A stretch of 64,000 nucleotides of DNA from Streptomyces sp. NBC_01232 (GTDB lineage: Bacteria > Actinomycetota > Actinomycetes > Streptomycetales > Streptomycetaceae): assembly GCF_035989885.1 (NCBI RefSeq), contig NZ_CP108518.1, forward strand, positions 5,695,001 through 5,759,000. The letters run 5' to 3'. This document shows, piece after piece, positions 34,943 through 44,737 of this stretch. The notes below the pieces were generated by a model. That model saw nothing but the letters and a program-made list of their open reading frames with translations. It was not told the DNA's origin and did no database searches. The position numbers and the translations under genes are program-made. Every line of letters begins with the position of its first letter. Position 1 is the stretch's first letter.

Positions 34943-35305
34943 AGCCCCCGTGCGCCGTGTGGGGCGGTATGGGGGCTCCATGGGTGCGCCGAGGATCTAA
35001 GGGGGTGTGATCCTCGGCGTGGCGACTTCGCTCGGGTCAATGGGAAGTCGTGCTTCCGACTATGGCAGACGAGGGCCCAAACGCCAAAAGTCCCTACTTG
35101 GACATAAGTGGGCAAATCGTAAGACTTTCTTGCTAAATCTTAGGTGAGGTGGGCCACTGACCTCGCAATCCATGAATAAGTATCGACTGCTCTGTGTAAA
35201 TCGTTGATCACATAGCGACCTCATCACCCGGTTAGCCTCTTTTCGCGACCGTCCTGAATTGGGTCAATCATTACCATCCGGGTCATCCGCCCCTTAAATG
35301 GGCAA
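34943..35305. promoter_or_regulatory. AT-enriched intergenic region before the deacetylase gene
   Basis: About 360 bases without a gene, clearly poorer in GC between about 35040 and 35300 than the rest of the window. A possible promoter is TTGGAC at 35098-35103 with TAAGAC at 35120-35125 (16-base spacer). The deacetylase/propeller operon must start from here. Confidence 0.4.
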
Positions 35306-36130
35306 GTGCTCTCACAACCAGGCCGCCGCGCGGCCCTGCGCGTCGCCCTGCGCGCGGCCGGTGCCGGGGCGGCCGCCGCCGCGGCCGGCCTCACCGCCGC
35401 CTGCGGACCGGGCCGGTCCCGCACCGCGCCCGCCGCCGAGCCGCCCTCCGGCACTCCGACCGGTCCTGCCCGCCCGGCCCGCCCGGCGCAGGCCGCCCCG
35501 GCCGCCGCCCCCCGCCGGTTCGCCGGGCAGCCCGCCGAGATCGGCCACGGTCCGCGCGACCGCCCCCGGGTCGCCCTCACCTTCCACGGCAACGGGGACC
35601 CCGCCATCGCCCGGGAGGTGCTGACCGCGGCCGAGAAGGGCGGCGCGAAGGTCACCGTCCTCGCGATCGGATCCTGGCTCGACGCCCACCCGGAACTGGC
35701 CCGCCGCATCCTCGACGGCGGTCACGAGCTCGGCAATCACACCCAGCGCCACCTCGCGATCAACGACATGCCCGAGGTGGAGGCCTACGCCGAGATCACC
35801 GGCTGCGCACAGCGGCTCAAGCGGCTCACCGGCTCCATCGGCACCTGGTTCCGGCCCTCCCAGACCCAGTACGCGACCCCGCTCGTCCAGAAGCTGGCCC
35901 AGCGGGCGGGCTACCCGCACGTCCTCTCGTACGACGTGGACTCCCTCGACTTCACCTCGCCCGGCGCCGCGGCCGTCATCCGCACCGTCACCGGGACGAT
36001 CCGGCCCGGATCGGTGGTGAGCCTGCACTTCGGCTACGCGGACACGGTCGACGCGATGCCTCCCCTCCTCGAAGAACTCGCGCGCCGCAACCTGCGCGCG
36101 GTGACCACCACGGAGCTGCTGACCCCATGA
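35306..36130 (+). CDS. Polysaccharide-deacetylase-like lipoprotein with altered motif 1
   Basis: A 274-residue NodB-fold (CE4) protein. The N terminus has twin arginines (RRAALRVALR) and a lipobox ending LTAAC (Cys33), then an Ala/Pro linker. Motif 1, normally TFDDG with the catalytic base and a metal ligand, reads TFHGNGD (residues 92-98). Motif 2 is intact (NHTQRH, His145 and His149), motif 3 is RPSQTQ, and the later SYDVDSLDF and SLHFG segments are recognisable. It may be a divergent deacetylase or a non-catalytic relative. The GTG at 35306 has a weak Shine-Dalgarno. Its stop overlaps the next start by four bases. Confidence 0.87.
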   Translation: MLSQPGRRAALRVALRAAGAGAAAAAAGLTAACGPGRSRTAPAAEPPSGTPTGPARPARPAQAAPAAAPRRFAGQPAEIGHGPRDRPRVALTFHGNGDPAIAREVLTAAEKGGAKVTVLAIGSWLDAHPELARRILDGGHELGNHTQRHLAINDMPEVEAYAEITGCAQRLKRLTGSIGTWFRPSQTQYATPLVQKLAQRAGYPHVLSYDVDSLDFTSPGAAAVIRTVTGTIRPGSVVSLHFGYADTVDAMPPLLEELARRNLRAVTTTELLTP

Positions 36131-37314
36131 CGACCACCCGCCTTCCCCGGACCGCCGGCGTGCTGCTGGCAGGGCTGGTCCTCGCCGCCCTGGCCGGCTG
36201 TGGATCGGCCGACAAGGGACCCGCCGAGGCGCTCGGCACCAAGGGCCCGGCCGGGCCCGTCAAGGCCGTGCCGGCCGCCCCGCCCGGTCTGCCCGGCATG
36301 CCGCCGCTCCTCGATCCGAACGACGTCTACGCGGCGGACCGGCCGAACAAGCTCTCCCCCGTGGTCAAGGACTTCCCCTCCCGCATCTACGTGCCGAACA
36401 CCAACTCCAACACGGTGTCCGTCATCGACCCGGAGACCTACCGGGTCATCGACACCATCCCGGTCGGGGTCCAGCCCCAGCACGTGGTGCCCTCCTGGGA
36501 CCTGAAGACCCTGTGGGTCAACAACAACCGGGGCCACACCCTCACCCCGATCAACCCGGCCACCGGTGAGGCCGGAAAGCCCGTTGAGGTGCACGACCCG
36601 TACAACCTGTACTTCACGCCGAACGGCAAGTACGCGATCGTCATGGCCTCGATGGACAAGGAGCTGGTCTTCCGCGACCCGCACACGATGGACCGCGTGA
36701 AGACGGTCCCCGTGACCTGCTACGGCGTCAACCACGCGGACTTCTCCGCCGACGGCCGCTACTTCATCGTGAGCTGCGAGTTCTCCGGGGAACTCCTCAA
36801 GGTCGACACCGAGCGCATGGAGGTCGTCGGCCAGCAGAAGCTCCCGTTCGAGGGCGCGATGCCGCAGGACGTCAAGGTCTCCCCGGACGGGAAGACGTTC
36901 TACGTCGCGGACATGATGGCGCACGGCATGTGGGTGCTGAGCGGGGACAAGTTCGAGATCCCCAAGCTGCTGCCCACGGGCAAGGGCTGCCACGGCCTCT
37001 ACGTCAGCCGTGACTCCAAGGAGATGTACGTCTCCAACCGCGGCGAGGGCACCATCTCGGTCTTCAACTTCCCCGAGAACAAGCTCACCAAGAAGTGGAC
37101 GCTGCCGGACGGCGGCAGCCCCGACATGGGCGGTGTCTCCGCCGACGGCAAGGTGCTGTGGCTGTCGGGCCGCTACAACTCCGAGGTCTACGCGGTCGAC
37201 ACCCGGACCGGGAAGCAGATCGCCCGGATCCCGGTCGGCGGCGGACCGCACGGACTTGCCGTGTACCCGCAGCCCGGCCGCTACTCGCTCGGCCACACCG
37301 GCATCTTCCGCTAG
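36127..37314 (+). CDS. YncE/YVTN beta-propeller lipoprotein
   Basis: A 395-residue lipoprotein (lipobox LAALAGC, Cys25) with an Ala/Pro/Gly-rich linker and a seven-bladed propeller (about 85-385) built of YVTN-type repeats such as IYVPNTNSNTVSVIDPETY and FYVADMMAHGM. It shows no catalytic signature and probably binds a ligand or partner at the cell surface. It is translationally coupled (ATGA) to the deacetylase-like gene, so the two are expected to work together. A very strong hairpin follows. Confidence 0.9.
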   Translation: MTTTRLPRTAGVLLAGLVLAALAGCGSADKGPAEALGTKGPAGPVKAVPAAPPGLPGMPPLLDPNDVYAADRPNKLSPVVKDFPSRIYVPNTNSNTVSVIDPETYRVIDTIPVGVQPQHVVPSWDLKTLWVNNNRGHTLTPINPATGEAGKPVEVHDPYNLYFTPNGKYAIVMASMDKELVFRDPHTMDRVKTVPVTCYGVNHADFSADGRYFIVSCEFSGELLKVDTERMEVVGQQKLPFEGAMPQDVKVSPDGKTFYVADMMAHGMWVLSGDKFEIPKLLPTGKGCHGLYVSRDSKEMYVSNRGEGTISVFNFPENKLTKKWTLPDGGSPDMGGVSADGKVLWLSGRYNSEVYAVDTRTGKQIARIPVGGGPHGLAVYPQPGRYSLGHTGIFR

Positions 37315-37350
37315 GCGGTCTCCCGCTGACCCCGTCGGGTGCATGACGCG

Positions 37351-37389
37351 GCAGTGCCCCGGGAGCTCGCACAGCTCCCGGGGCACTGC
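37351..37389 (+). terminator. Terminator hairpin after propeller lipoprotein gene
   Basis: A perfect 17-bp stem (GCAGTGCCCCGGGAGCT and its complement) with the 5-base loop CGCAC, 36 bases after the stop codon; no T-run. Confidence 0.7.
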
Positions 37390-37453
37390 CGTCGGTCCGT
37401 CGGTCCGCGGGCCGTCACTGTGCGACCGCAGGACGCTCCGGCAGCCGCTCGAC

Positions 37454-37506
37454 CCCGGCCCTGCCCGCCGAGGAGCCCCGTACGCTCCTCGGCGGGCAGG
37501 GCCGGG
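37454..37506. repeat. Perfect 23-bp hairpin
   Basis: Arms 37454-37476 and 37484-37506 are exact complements around the 7-base loop CCCCGTA(C). It lies well past the terminator at 37351-37389 and does not belong to a recognised gene. It could be a second terminator or the core of a structured RNA. Confidence 0.75.
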
Positions 37507-38165
37507 CGGTCTTTCGGTCGGTGAACCGGTCGGCCGTGGTCGATTCACCGTCGGGAAGCGCGGAACCGGCAAAATGCCGGGCCATTTCCGTGCGGCCCTT
37601 TCGGGGCTTGACGCCGGTTCCCGGAGAATTTTGGATGCGCCGGTGCGGGAATGGGTGAGATGGATTTCGGCCGGAATTCCTCAAGGCGCCCGGGCGCGGA
37701 TTTCCGCCCGGAGCGGCCCCGGTTCCGGTGCGCCCCTGAGGGCCCGTCACCGGCCGGCCCCGATCTTTTCACGTGGAGGTTCGCGCAGACGAAGCCCGGC
37801 GGGGCGGGGCCTGCGACGCGCCGAGCCCGCCACCGCCGTTTTCCCGGATGCGGTGGCAGGTGCGAGTGAAGGGCGGAACTCCGAATGATGCGTCCGTTGT
37901 GATCGTCATCTGAATGATCGCCCTTGTTGCCACTTGTCCCTGGGAGCCCTGTGCTCCTGGTGTGGCGGCAACGTCATTACGTTATGCCGTGATCCCGGAG
38001 TGTGACAAGTGGAAACTTGGTCCGTTTCCGTCGGAATTATTGATTCCGTATACGTCGCGGTAATTGAAATCGTTTCTGCCGTCCGAACGGGACCCGAGGC
38101 GGGGGCGGAACGGGGCGGCCGCTACCCTGAGCCGGTCAGCAAGGCATCAAGAAGGAGTGGACCCA

Positions 38166-38378
38166 GTGGCGGACATCGAGAGCGCACGGACGACGTTCGG
38201 CAAGTTCGACGTGAACGGTGACGGCTTCGTCACGGCCGACGAGTTCAAGGCGGCCATGGCGGCCATGGGCGACCCGTTCGTCACCGGCCCCGTCGCGGAC
38301 GCCGTGATCGCCGCCAAGGACGCGAACGGCGACGGCCTGCTGAGCTTCGACGAGTTCTGGGCCTCCCTGAACAAGTAG
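38166..38378 (+). CDS. Small EF-hand calcium-binding protein (CabD-like)
   Basis: A 70-residue cytosolic protein consisting of two EF-hands. The loops are Asp15-Glu26 (DVNGDGFVTADE) and Asp52-Glu63 (DANGDGLLSFDE), both with the canonical D-x-N-G-D-G...E ligands, so both should bind calcium. Length and position recall CabD of S. coelicolor (from memory). GAAGGAG at 38151-38157 sets the GTG at 38166 as start; an upstream in-frame GTG at 38157 would overlap it. It could act as a calcium buffer or sensor during development. A strong hairpin follows. Confidence 0.93.
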   Translation: MADIESARTTFGKFDVNGDGFVTADEFKAAMAAMGDPFVTGPVADAVIAAKDANGDGLLSFDEFWASLNK

Positions 38379-38384
38379 TCCCTC

Positions 38385-38428
38385 CGCCGCTGCCCCCGCC
38401 CCGGTCCGCCGGGCCGGGGGCAGCGGCG
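38385..38428. terminator. Terminator hairpin between EF-hand and PadR genes
   Basis: A perfect 13-bp stem CGCCGCTGCCCCC / GGGGGCAGCGGCG with an 18-base loop lies between convergent stops. Confidence 0.6.
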
Positions 38429-38453
38429 TGCGACCCGCGTCCGGGATCCCGCG

Positions 38454-39002
38454 TCAGGCCTGCGGACCGGACATGTCCTCGACCTCGCCGAGGGCCTCCT
38501 CCAGCCAGTGCAGCCAGAACGTCTCCAGGGCGATCCCGCCGTGCAGCACGAGCCGGCGCAGCCGGTCCTCCACCGCGTCCCGCCCCGGCGGGAAGTCCTT
38601 CTCCTCGATCGCCTCGTACTGCGCCAGCTGGCGCCGGTGCAGCTCCAGATGGCGCCGCAGCTCGGGACCGAGCCCCTGCGGCCCGACCACACCCGCCGCG
38701 CGGATCCGCAGCAGCAACGGGTCGCGCATCGGTTTGGGGTCCTGGCTCTCCGCGACCCAACGGGCCAGCTCCGCGCCGCCGGCCGGCAGCACCTCGTACT
38801 CCTTCTTCTGCCCCCGCACGGGCACCGCGCTCGGCAGCTCCCGGATCAGCCCGGATTCCTCGAGCCGCCCCAGCTCGCGGTAGATCTGCTGGTGCGTCGC
38901 CGACCAGAAGTACCCGATCGACTTGTCGAACCGCCGGGTCAGCTCCAGCCCGGACGAGGGCTTCTCGAGCAGGGCGGTGAGGATGGCGTGCGGCAGGGAC
39001 AT
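38454..39002 (-). CDS. PadR-family transcriptional regulator
   Basis: A 182-residue winged-helix regulator: HAILTALLEKPSSGLELTRRFDKSIGYFW (start of the PadR domain), ATHQQIYRELGRLEESGLI (recognition helix region) and a PadR_C helical dimerisation domain from about residue 95. Members usually repress a neighbouring detoxification or transport gene and respond to phenolic or other small ligands. It is divergent from the flavoprotein gene at 39125, the likely target. No ATGTAT-type PadR operator is obvious in the 122-bp gap. Confidence 0.9.
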   Translation of the reverse strand: MSLPHAILTALLEKPSSGLELTRRFDKSIGYFWSATHQQIYRELGRLEESGLIRELPSAVPVRGQKKEYEVLPAGGAELARWVAESQDPKPMRDPLLLRIRAAGVVGPQGLGPELRRHLELHRRQLAQYEAIEEKDFPPGRDAVEDRLRRLVLHGGIALETFWLHWLEEALGEVEDMSGPQA

Positions 39003-39124
39003 GGCGCCATCCTAGGTTTGCCGCGGCGCGGGCAGCGAAGCCGCCCGTCCTCGCCCGCGCACGGCCGACCACGGACGGGCGCGGCCCGGTGGCGGTGCGG
39101 GGGCCCGCTGCCGACGCTGGGGGA

Positions 39125-39838
39125 GTGGCTGCCTCATACGACTACTCGGACCTGACCGCCCTCTACGTGAACTGCACGCTCAAACGCTCGCCGGAGACCA
39201 GCAACACCGAGGGCCTGATCGACAAGAGCCGCGCGGTCATGGAGGCGGCCGGCGCCCGGACCTCGCTCCTGCGCGCCGTCGACCACGACATCGCGACCGG
39301 GGTCTGGCCCGACATGACCGAGCACGGCTGGGAGAGCGACCAGTGGCCGGTCCTCTACAGCCAGATCATGGACGCCGACATCCTCGTGCTGTGCGGCCCC
39401 ATCTGGCTCGGTGACAACAGCTCCGTGATGAAGCAGGTCATCGAGCGGCTCTACGCCTGCTCCTCCCTGCTGAACGAGCGGGGCCAGTACGCCTACTACG
39501 GGCGGGTCGGGGGCGCGCTGATCACCGGCAACGAGGACGGCGTCAAGCACTGCGCCATGAACATCCTCTACAGCCTGCAGCACCTCGGCTACACGATCCC
39601 GCCGCAGGCCGACGCGGGCTGGATCGGCGAGGCCGGACCCGGACCCTCGTATCTGGACCCCGGCTCGGGCGGCCCCGAGAACGACTTCACCAACCGCAAC
39701 ACCGCCTTCATGTCGTGGAACCTCCTGCACCTGGCCGCGCTGCTCAAGCGCACGGGCGGCATCCCGGCGCACGGCAACCAGCGCTCGCTGTGGGACGCGG
39801 GCTGCCGGTTCGACTTCCCCAACCCCGAGCACCGCTGA
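39125..39838 (+). CDS. NAD(P)H-dependent FMN reductase / flavodoxin-fold oxidoreductase
   Basis: A protein of about 237 residues with the flavodoxin-like NADPH-dependent FMN reductase fold: LTALYVNCTLKRSPETSNT at the phosphate-binding end, ADILVLCGPIWLGDNSSVMK and GGALITGNEDGVKHC further on. It probably reduces quinones, flavins or nitro/azo compounds. A GTG at 39125 gives the family-like opening AASYDYSDL; a GTG at 39089 would add 12 residues, and neither has an ideal Shine-Dalgarno. It is divergent from the PadR gene and 25 bases ahead of the RibD-like reductase gene, so the latter two may be one operon. Confidence 0.87.
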   Translation: MAASYDYSDLTALYVNCTLKRSPETSNTEGLIDKSRAVMEAAGARTSLLRAVDHDIATGVWPDMTEHGWESDQWPVLYSQIMDADILVLCGPIWLGDNSSVMKQVIERLYACSSLLNERGQYAYYGRVGGALITGNEDGVKHCAMNILYSLQHLGYTIPPQADAGWIGEAGPGPSYLDPGSGGPENDFTNRNTAFMSWNLLHLAALLKRTGGIPAHGNQRSLWDAGCRFDFPNPEHR

Positions 39839-39863
39839 ACCCGCGGCAGGCAGGAGCGGTCCC

Positions 39864-40508
39864 GTGGAGCAGCTGCTGAGAGTCCAGAACTTCACCGTCT
39901 CGCGGGACGGATTCGGCGCCGGTGAGCACCAGAGCCTGGAGCGGCCGTTCGGCGACGCCGATCCCGGGGAACTGTTCGCCTGGGCCGGAGCCACGGCGAG
40001 CTGGCCCCACCGCACCGACCCCGCGGGGAGCCGGGGCCTCGACGACTACTTCACGCGGGACTTCGCGCACAACATCGGCGCAGAGATCATGGGCCGCAAC
40101 AAGTTCGGACCCCAGCGCGGGCCCTGGGCCGACCACGACTGGCGCGGCTGGTGGGGTGACGAGCCCCCGTTCCACACCCCCGTCTTCGTCATGACCCACC
40201 ACACGCGTCCTTCGTTCACGCTCTCCGACACCACCTTCCACTTCGTCGACGACGACCCGGCCACGGCCCTCGCCATGGCGCGGGACGCGGCACGGGGCAA
40301 GGACGTCCGGCTCGGTGGCGGGGCGACCACCATCCGCGAGTTCCTCGACGCAGGCCTCGTCGACACCCTGCACGTGGCGGTCTCGCCGGTGGAGATCGGC
40401 TCCGGTGTGCGGCTCTGGGAGTCGCCCGAGGAGCTGCTCGACCGGTTCCACCTCGACGTCGTGCCCAGTCCGAGCGGTGTGACGCACCACCTGTTCTGGC
40501 GGAGGTGA
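39864..40508 (+). CDS. RibD C-terminal-domain (dihydrofolate reductase-like) protein
   Basis: A 214-residue protein of the RibD_C/DHFR-like family: LRVQNFTVSRDGFGAGEHQ near the start, GAEIMGRNKFG, PVFVMTHHTRP and DVRLGGGATTIREFLDAGLVDTLH. These proteins bind NADPH and reduce unknown substrates; they are common next to regulators in actinomycetes. The GTG at 39864 follows AGGAGCGG. It is probably co-transcribed with the flavoprotein gene upstream and ends at a strong hairpin. Confidence 0.9.
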   Translation: MEQLLRVQNFTVSRDGFGAGEHQSLERPFGDADPGELFAWAGATASWPHRTDPAGSRGLDDYFTRDFAHNIGAEIMGRNKFGPQRGPWADHDWRGWWGDEPPFHTPVFVMTHHTRPSFTLSDTTFHFVDDDPATALAMARDAARGKDVRLGGGATTIREFLDAGLVDTLHVAVSPVEIGSGVRLWESPEELLDRFHLDVVPSPSGVTHHLFWRR

Positions 40509-40562
40509 CGGGCGGGCCCGCGCGCGGGCCGGATGCGGATCCGGGCGGCGCCCCGACGCACA

Positions 40563-40600
40563 CCGCAGGGCCCGGGGCGCGGATGCCCCGGGCCCTGCGG
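40563..40600. terminator. Bidirectional terminator hairpin
   Basis: A perfect 16-bp stem CCGCAGGGCCCGGGGC / GCCCCGGGCCCTGCGG with a 6-base loop lies between the convergent RibD-like and AMIN-like genes. Confidence 0.7.
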
Positions 40601-40610
40601 CAGCGGTGGT

Positions 40611-41132
40611 TCAGCGTGCGATGTCGACGACGAACCGTTCGGGCGAGTGAAGGGTGAAGGCGCGGTAGTACGGCAGGGTGTCGAAGGCGGTGCCGAAGGT
40701 GACGTACCCCTCGTAGTCGCCGGTCAGGGCGATGCCCTTGAGCTTGGGCAGGTTGATCTTCTGCAGCTTGGGCCCCTGGTAGACGCTCTGACCCGCGTCG
40801 TTGTGCGCGGCGGCGGGGTTGAGGCGGATCTCCAGGAAGTACTTCCCGGCCAGCGGCACGGGTTTCCCGGACCCGTCGTAGACCAGCTGCGGTACGGGAG
40901 TGACGGTGGCCGTGGGGACGTAGCCCTGGATGTCGATGACGATCCGGTCGAACGTGGGGTGCCCGGCCCAGCGCGCGTTGACGACGAGCGGGGTCTGGGT
41001 CTGTGTGTTGGCGGCGACGGTGTTGGTGGCGGCGCCGGTGGAGGCCGAGGCAGGTGCGGCGAAGGAGAGGCAGGCGGCGAGCAGGGCGCCGGTTGCCAGG
41101 GCCGCGAACTGCCGGAGACGGGCGTGGATCAT
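40611..41132 (-). CDS. Secreted AMIN-like domain protein
   Basis: A 173-residue exported protein: signal peptide to about residue 32 (ALLAACLSFAAPASA), then a beta-rich AMIN-like domain with HPTFDRIVIDIQGY, YDGSGKPVPLAGKYFLEIRL and a final RAFTLHSPERFVVDIAR. This domain family is thought to bind cell-wall components or proteins at the cell surface; no enzymatic residues are seen. The ATG at 41132 is chosen because the long upstream frame runs through the sdaA terminator palindrome. The LLAAC segment is not followed by a typical lipoprotein linker, so a plain signal peptide is favoured. Confidence 0.85.
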   Translation of the reverse strand: MIHARLRQFAALATGALLAACLSFAAPASASTGAATNTVAANTQTQTPLVVNARWAGHPTFDRIVIDIQGYVPTATVTPVPQLVYDGSGKPVPLAGKYFLEIRLNPAAAHNDAGQSVYQGPKLQKINLPKLKGIALTGDYEGYVTFGTAFDTLPYYRAFTLHSPERFVVDIAR

Positions 41133-41246
41133 GTTGTCCCCTCGATTCTCGAGAGACGGGGACGGGTGGCACAGCGTAGGACGCCCCGGGCGCCCCCGCG
41201 GTTCCGCTTCCGCGCGCGGCCGGTTTCCGGTGCCGTGGACGGGTGG

Positions 41247-41288
41247 ATGCGAGAGGGGCCCGGCGCACGCGCCGGGCCCCTCTCGCAT
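41247..41288 (-). terminator. Terminator hairpin after sdaA
   Basis: A 42-base palindrome with up to 20 bp of perfect pairing (ATGCGAGAGGGGCCCGGCGC and its complement) starts 14 bases past the sdaA stop. Confidence 0.75.
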
Positions 41289-41301
41289 CACGCGGTGCGC
41301 G

Positions 41302-42684
<1,383 letters not shown>

Positions 42685-42983
42685 GGTGGCGGACTCCCTT
42701 GTCTGCTCGTGGGGTGGGAGGGGGCAGGAGAGGTGGATTATTCGGATTTTGTCCGGCAGACGAGCTTAACGCGGGCAGGTGAACGTCTCGTCGGCCGGAC
42801 GAGGTGGGATGGATTACGCGGACGGGGCGGGCGGGTGCCGGTCCCCGGCCCCGGGCCCGTGCTCAGGCCCGCGCCGGCCCCTGTTCCGGCCCCGGCCCGG
42901 CTCCGCGCGGCGGAAGACGAAAGGGGCCCGGCCTGTACGAGAACATGGCCGGGCCCCCTTCGTAGCCGTGTGCGGACCGCCGG
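42685..42983. promoter_or_regulatory. sdaA promoter region with imperfect inverted repeat
   Basis: About 300 bases between glyA and sdaA. A 14-base inverted repeat with one mismatch (42751-42764 and 42787-42800, GTCCGGCAGACGAG type) lies 67-116 bases before the sdaA start. A GC-rich hairpin (about 42921-42959) beyond it is the glyA terminator. Confidence 0.45.
42921..42959 (-). terminator. Terminator hairpin after glyA
   Basis: An 11-bp perfect stem GGGGCCCGGCC / GGCCGGGCCCC (42923-42933 and 42948-42958) starts about 25 bases past the glyA stop. Confidence 0.6.
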
Positions 42984-44240
42984 CTAGAGCGACGGGTACA
43001 GCGGGAACTTCGCGGCGAGCGCGGAGACGCGCGCCTTGAGGGCCTCGCCGTCGTACGCGGGCTTCAGTGCGGCCGCGATGATCTCGGCGACCTCGGTGAA
43101 GGCCTCGGCGTCGAAACCGCGGGTGGCCAGGGCCGGCGTACCGATCCGCAGACCCGAGGTGACCATCGGCGGCCGCGGGTCGTTCGGGATGGCGTTGCGG
43201 TTGACCGTGATGCCGACCTCGTGGAGGCGGTCCTCGGCCTGCTGGCCGTCCAGCTCGGAGTTGCGCAGGTCGACCAGGACCAGGTGCACGTCGGTGCCAC
43301 CGGTGAGGACGTCCACGCCCACGGCCTTGACGTCGTCCTGGACCAGGCGGGCGGCGAGGATCTTCGCGCCCTCCAGGGTGCGCTCCTGGCGCTCCTTGAA
43401 CTCGGGCGAGGCCGCGACCAGGAAGGAGACCGCCTTGGCCGCGATCACGTGCTCCAGCGGGCCGCCCTGCTGACCCGGGAAGACCGCGGAGTTGATCTTC
43501 TTGGCCAGCTCCTGCGTCGACAGGATCACACCGCCGCGCGGACCGCCGAGGGTCTTGTGCGTGGTGGTGGTGACGACGTGGGCGTGCGGCACCGGGTTCG
43601 GGTGCAGACCCGCGGCGACCAGGCCGGCGAAGTGCGCCATGTCGACCATCAGGAACGCGCCGACCTCGTCCGCGATCCGGCGGAAGGCGGCGAAGTCCAG
43701 CTGGCGCGGGTAGGCGGACCAGCCGGCGACGATCAGCTGCGGCTTGGACTCCTTGGCGAGGCGCTCGACCTCGGCCATGTCCACCTCGCCGGTCTCGTCG
43801 ACGTGGTACGGGACCACGTTGTAGAGCTTGCCGGAGAAGTTGATCTTCATGCCGTGGGTCAGGTGACCGCCGTGGGCCAGGTTCAGACCCATGATCGTGT
43901 CGCCCGGCTTCAGCAGCGCGAACATCGCGGCGGCGTTGGCCTGCGCACCGGAGTGCGGCTGGACGTTCGCGGCCTCGGCGCCGAACAGCGCCTTGATGCG
44001 GTCGATCGCGATCTGCTCGACCACGTCGACGTGCTCGCAGCCACCGTAGTAACGGCGGCCCGGGTAGCCCTCGGCGTACTTGTTGGTCAGGACCGAACCC
44101 TGGGCCTCCATGACGGCGACCGGAGCGAAGTTCTCCGACGCGATCATTTCCAGGGTGGACTGCTGGCGTGCGAGCTCGGCGTCGACAGCGGCGGCGACGT
44201 CCGGGTCGAGCTCGTGGAGAGGGGTGTTCAGTACAGACAT
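42984..44240 (-). CDS. glyA: Serine hydroxymethyltransferase
   Basis: PLP enzyme interconverting serine and glycine with tetrahydrofolate and methylene-THF. The 418-residue chain has [14 protein letters not shown] and HSGAQAN substrate segments and the PLP-lysine motif [10 protein letters not shown] with Lys229. It lies 15 bases downstream of gcvH, in the same direction, so it is likely in one operon with gcvT-gcvH and shares glycine control. Streptomyces often carries two glyA genes; this one looks dedicated to glycine catabolism (inference from context). Confidence 0.96.
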   Translation of the reverse strand: MSVLNTPLHELDPDVAAAVDAELARQQSTLEMIASENFAPVAVMEAQGSVLTNKYAEGYPGRRYYGGCEHVDVVEQIAIDRIKALFGAEAANVQPHSGAQANAAAMFALLKPGDTIMGLNLAHGGHLTHGMKINFSGKLYNVVPYHVDETGEVDMAEVERLAKESKPQLIVAGWSAYPRQLDFAAFRRIADEVGAFLMVDMAHFAGLVAAGLHPNPVPHAHVVTTTTHKTLGGPRGGVILSTQELAKKINSAVFPGQQGGPLEHVIAAKAVSFLVAASPEFKERQERTLEGAKILAARLVQDDVKAVGVDVLTGGTDVHLVLVDLRNSELDGQQAEDRLHEVGITVNRNAIPNDPRPPMVTSGLRIGTPALATRGFDAEAFTEVAEIIAAALKPAYDGEALKARVSALAAKFPLYPSL

Positions 44241-44255
44241 CAGGGTCCCCTGGGG

Positions 44256-44636
44256 TCAGTTACCGGCGGTGAGCTTGGTGTACTCCTCGAAGGAGAGCGT
44301 GTCCTTCGGCTCCTCCGAGAGACGCACCTTGAAGAGCCAGCCGCCCTCGAACGGGGCGGTGTTCACGAGCGCCGGGTCTTCCACGACGTCCTGGTTGGCC
44401 TCGACGATCTCACCGGAGACGGGGGAGTAGAGGTCGCTGACCGACTTGGTCGACTCCAGCTCGCCACAGGTGTCGCCCTCGGTCACGGTCTCGCCGGCCT
44501 CGGGGAGCTGGGCGTAGACGACGTCACCGAGCGCGTTGGCCGCGAACTCCGTGATGCCGACCGTCGCGACGCCGTCCACGGCGTCCGACAGCCACTCGTG
44601 CTCCTTGGTGTAACGCAGCTTCTCGGGGTTGCTCAT
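44256..44636 (-). CDS. gcvH: Glycine cleavage system H protein
   Basis: The lipoyl carrier that shuttles the aminomethyl group between P, T and L proteins. The 126-residue protein has the conserved KEHEWL opening, the lipoylation motif ESTKSVSD with Lys64, and the GEIVEANQ segment. It follows gcvT by about 100 bases that contain a small hairpin, and precedes glyA by 15 bases. The P protein gene (gcvP) is not in the window. Confidence 0.96.
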   Translation of the reverse strand: MSNPEKLRYTKEHEWLSDAVDGVATVGITEFAANALGDVVYAQLPEAGETVTEGDTCGELESTKSVSDLYSPVSGEIVEANQDVVEDPALVNTAPFEGGWLFKVRLSEEPKDTLSFEEYTKLTAGN

Positions 44637-44698
44637 GACCTGATTCTCCTGGATGCGGGGGAGTGGATACGAACTGCGGTCTTGGGTACTGAGACGGC

Positions 44699-44720
44699 GC
44701 CGTACGGGTTTCCGTACGGC
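44699..44720. other. Small hairpin between gcvT and gcvH
   Basis: A perfect 9-bp stem GCCGTACGG-gttt-CCGTACGGC in the 101-bp intercistronic gap. It may be a partial terminator or a stabilising processing site that sets the ratio of T to H/SHMT transcripts. Confidence 0.4.
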
Positions 44721-44737
44721 GGACGTGGTGCGTGGGG

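Larger units (their letters stand above)
37315..38165. other. 850-base non-coding region with strong hairpins
   Basis: No credible gene. The region holds a 17-bp hairpin (37351-37389), a 23-bp hairpin (37454-37506), a nested hairpin (37926-37972) and, near 38000-38070, AT-rich sequence likely to contain the EF-hand gene promoter. Long frames here are Pro/Arg/Gly-rich shadows. Confidence 0.6.

Noticed and set aside
37415..37750. A 111-residue leftward frame in the long gap after the propeller gene
   Set aside because: It runs through a 23-bp hairpin and has only Pro/Arg/Gly-rich sequence with no Shine-Dalgarno.
38166..38378. EF-hand protein start at 38064
   Set aside because: The extra N-terminal residues would be translated from the AT-rich promoter and Shine-Dalgarno region, and 70 residues fit the two-EF-hand family.
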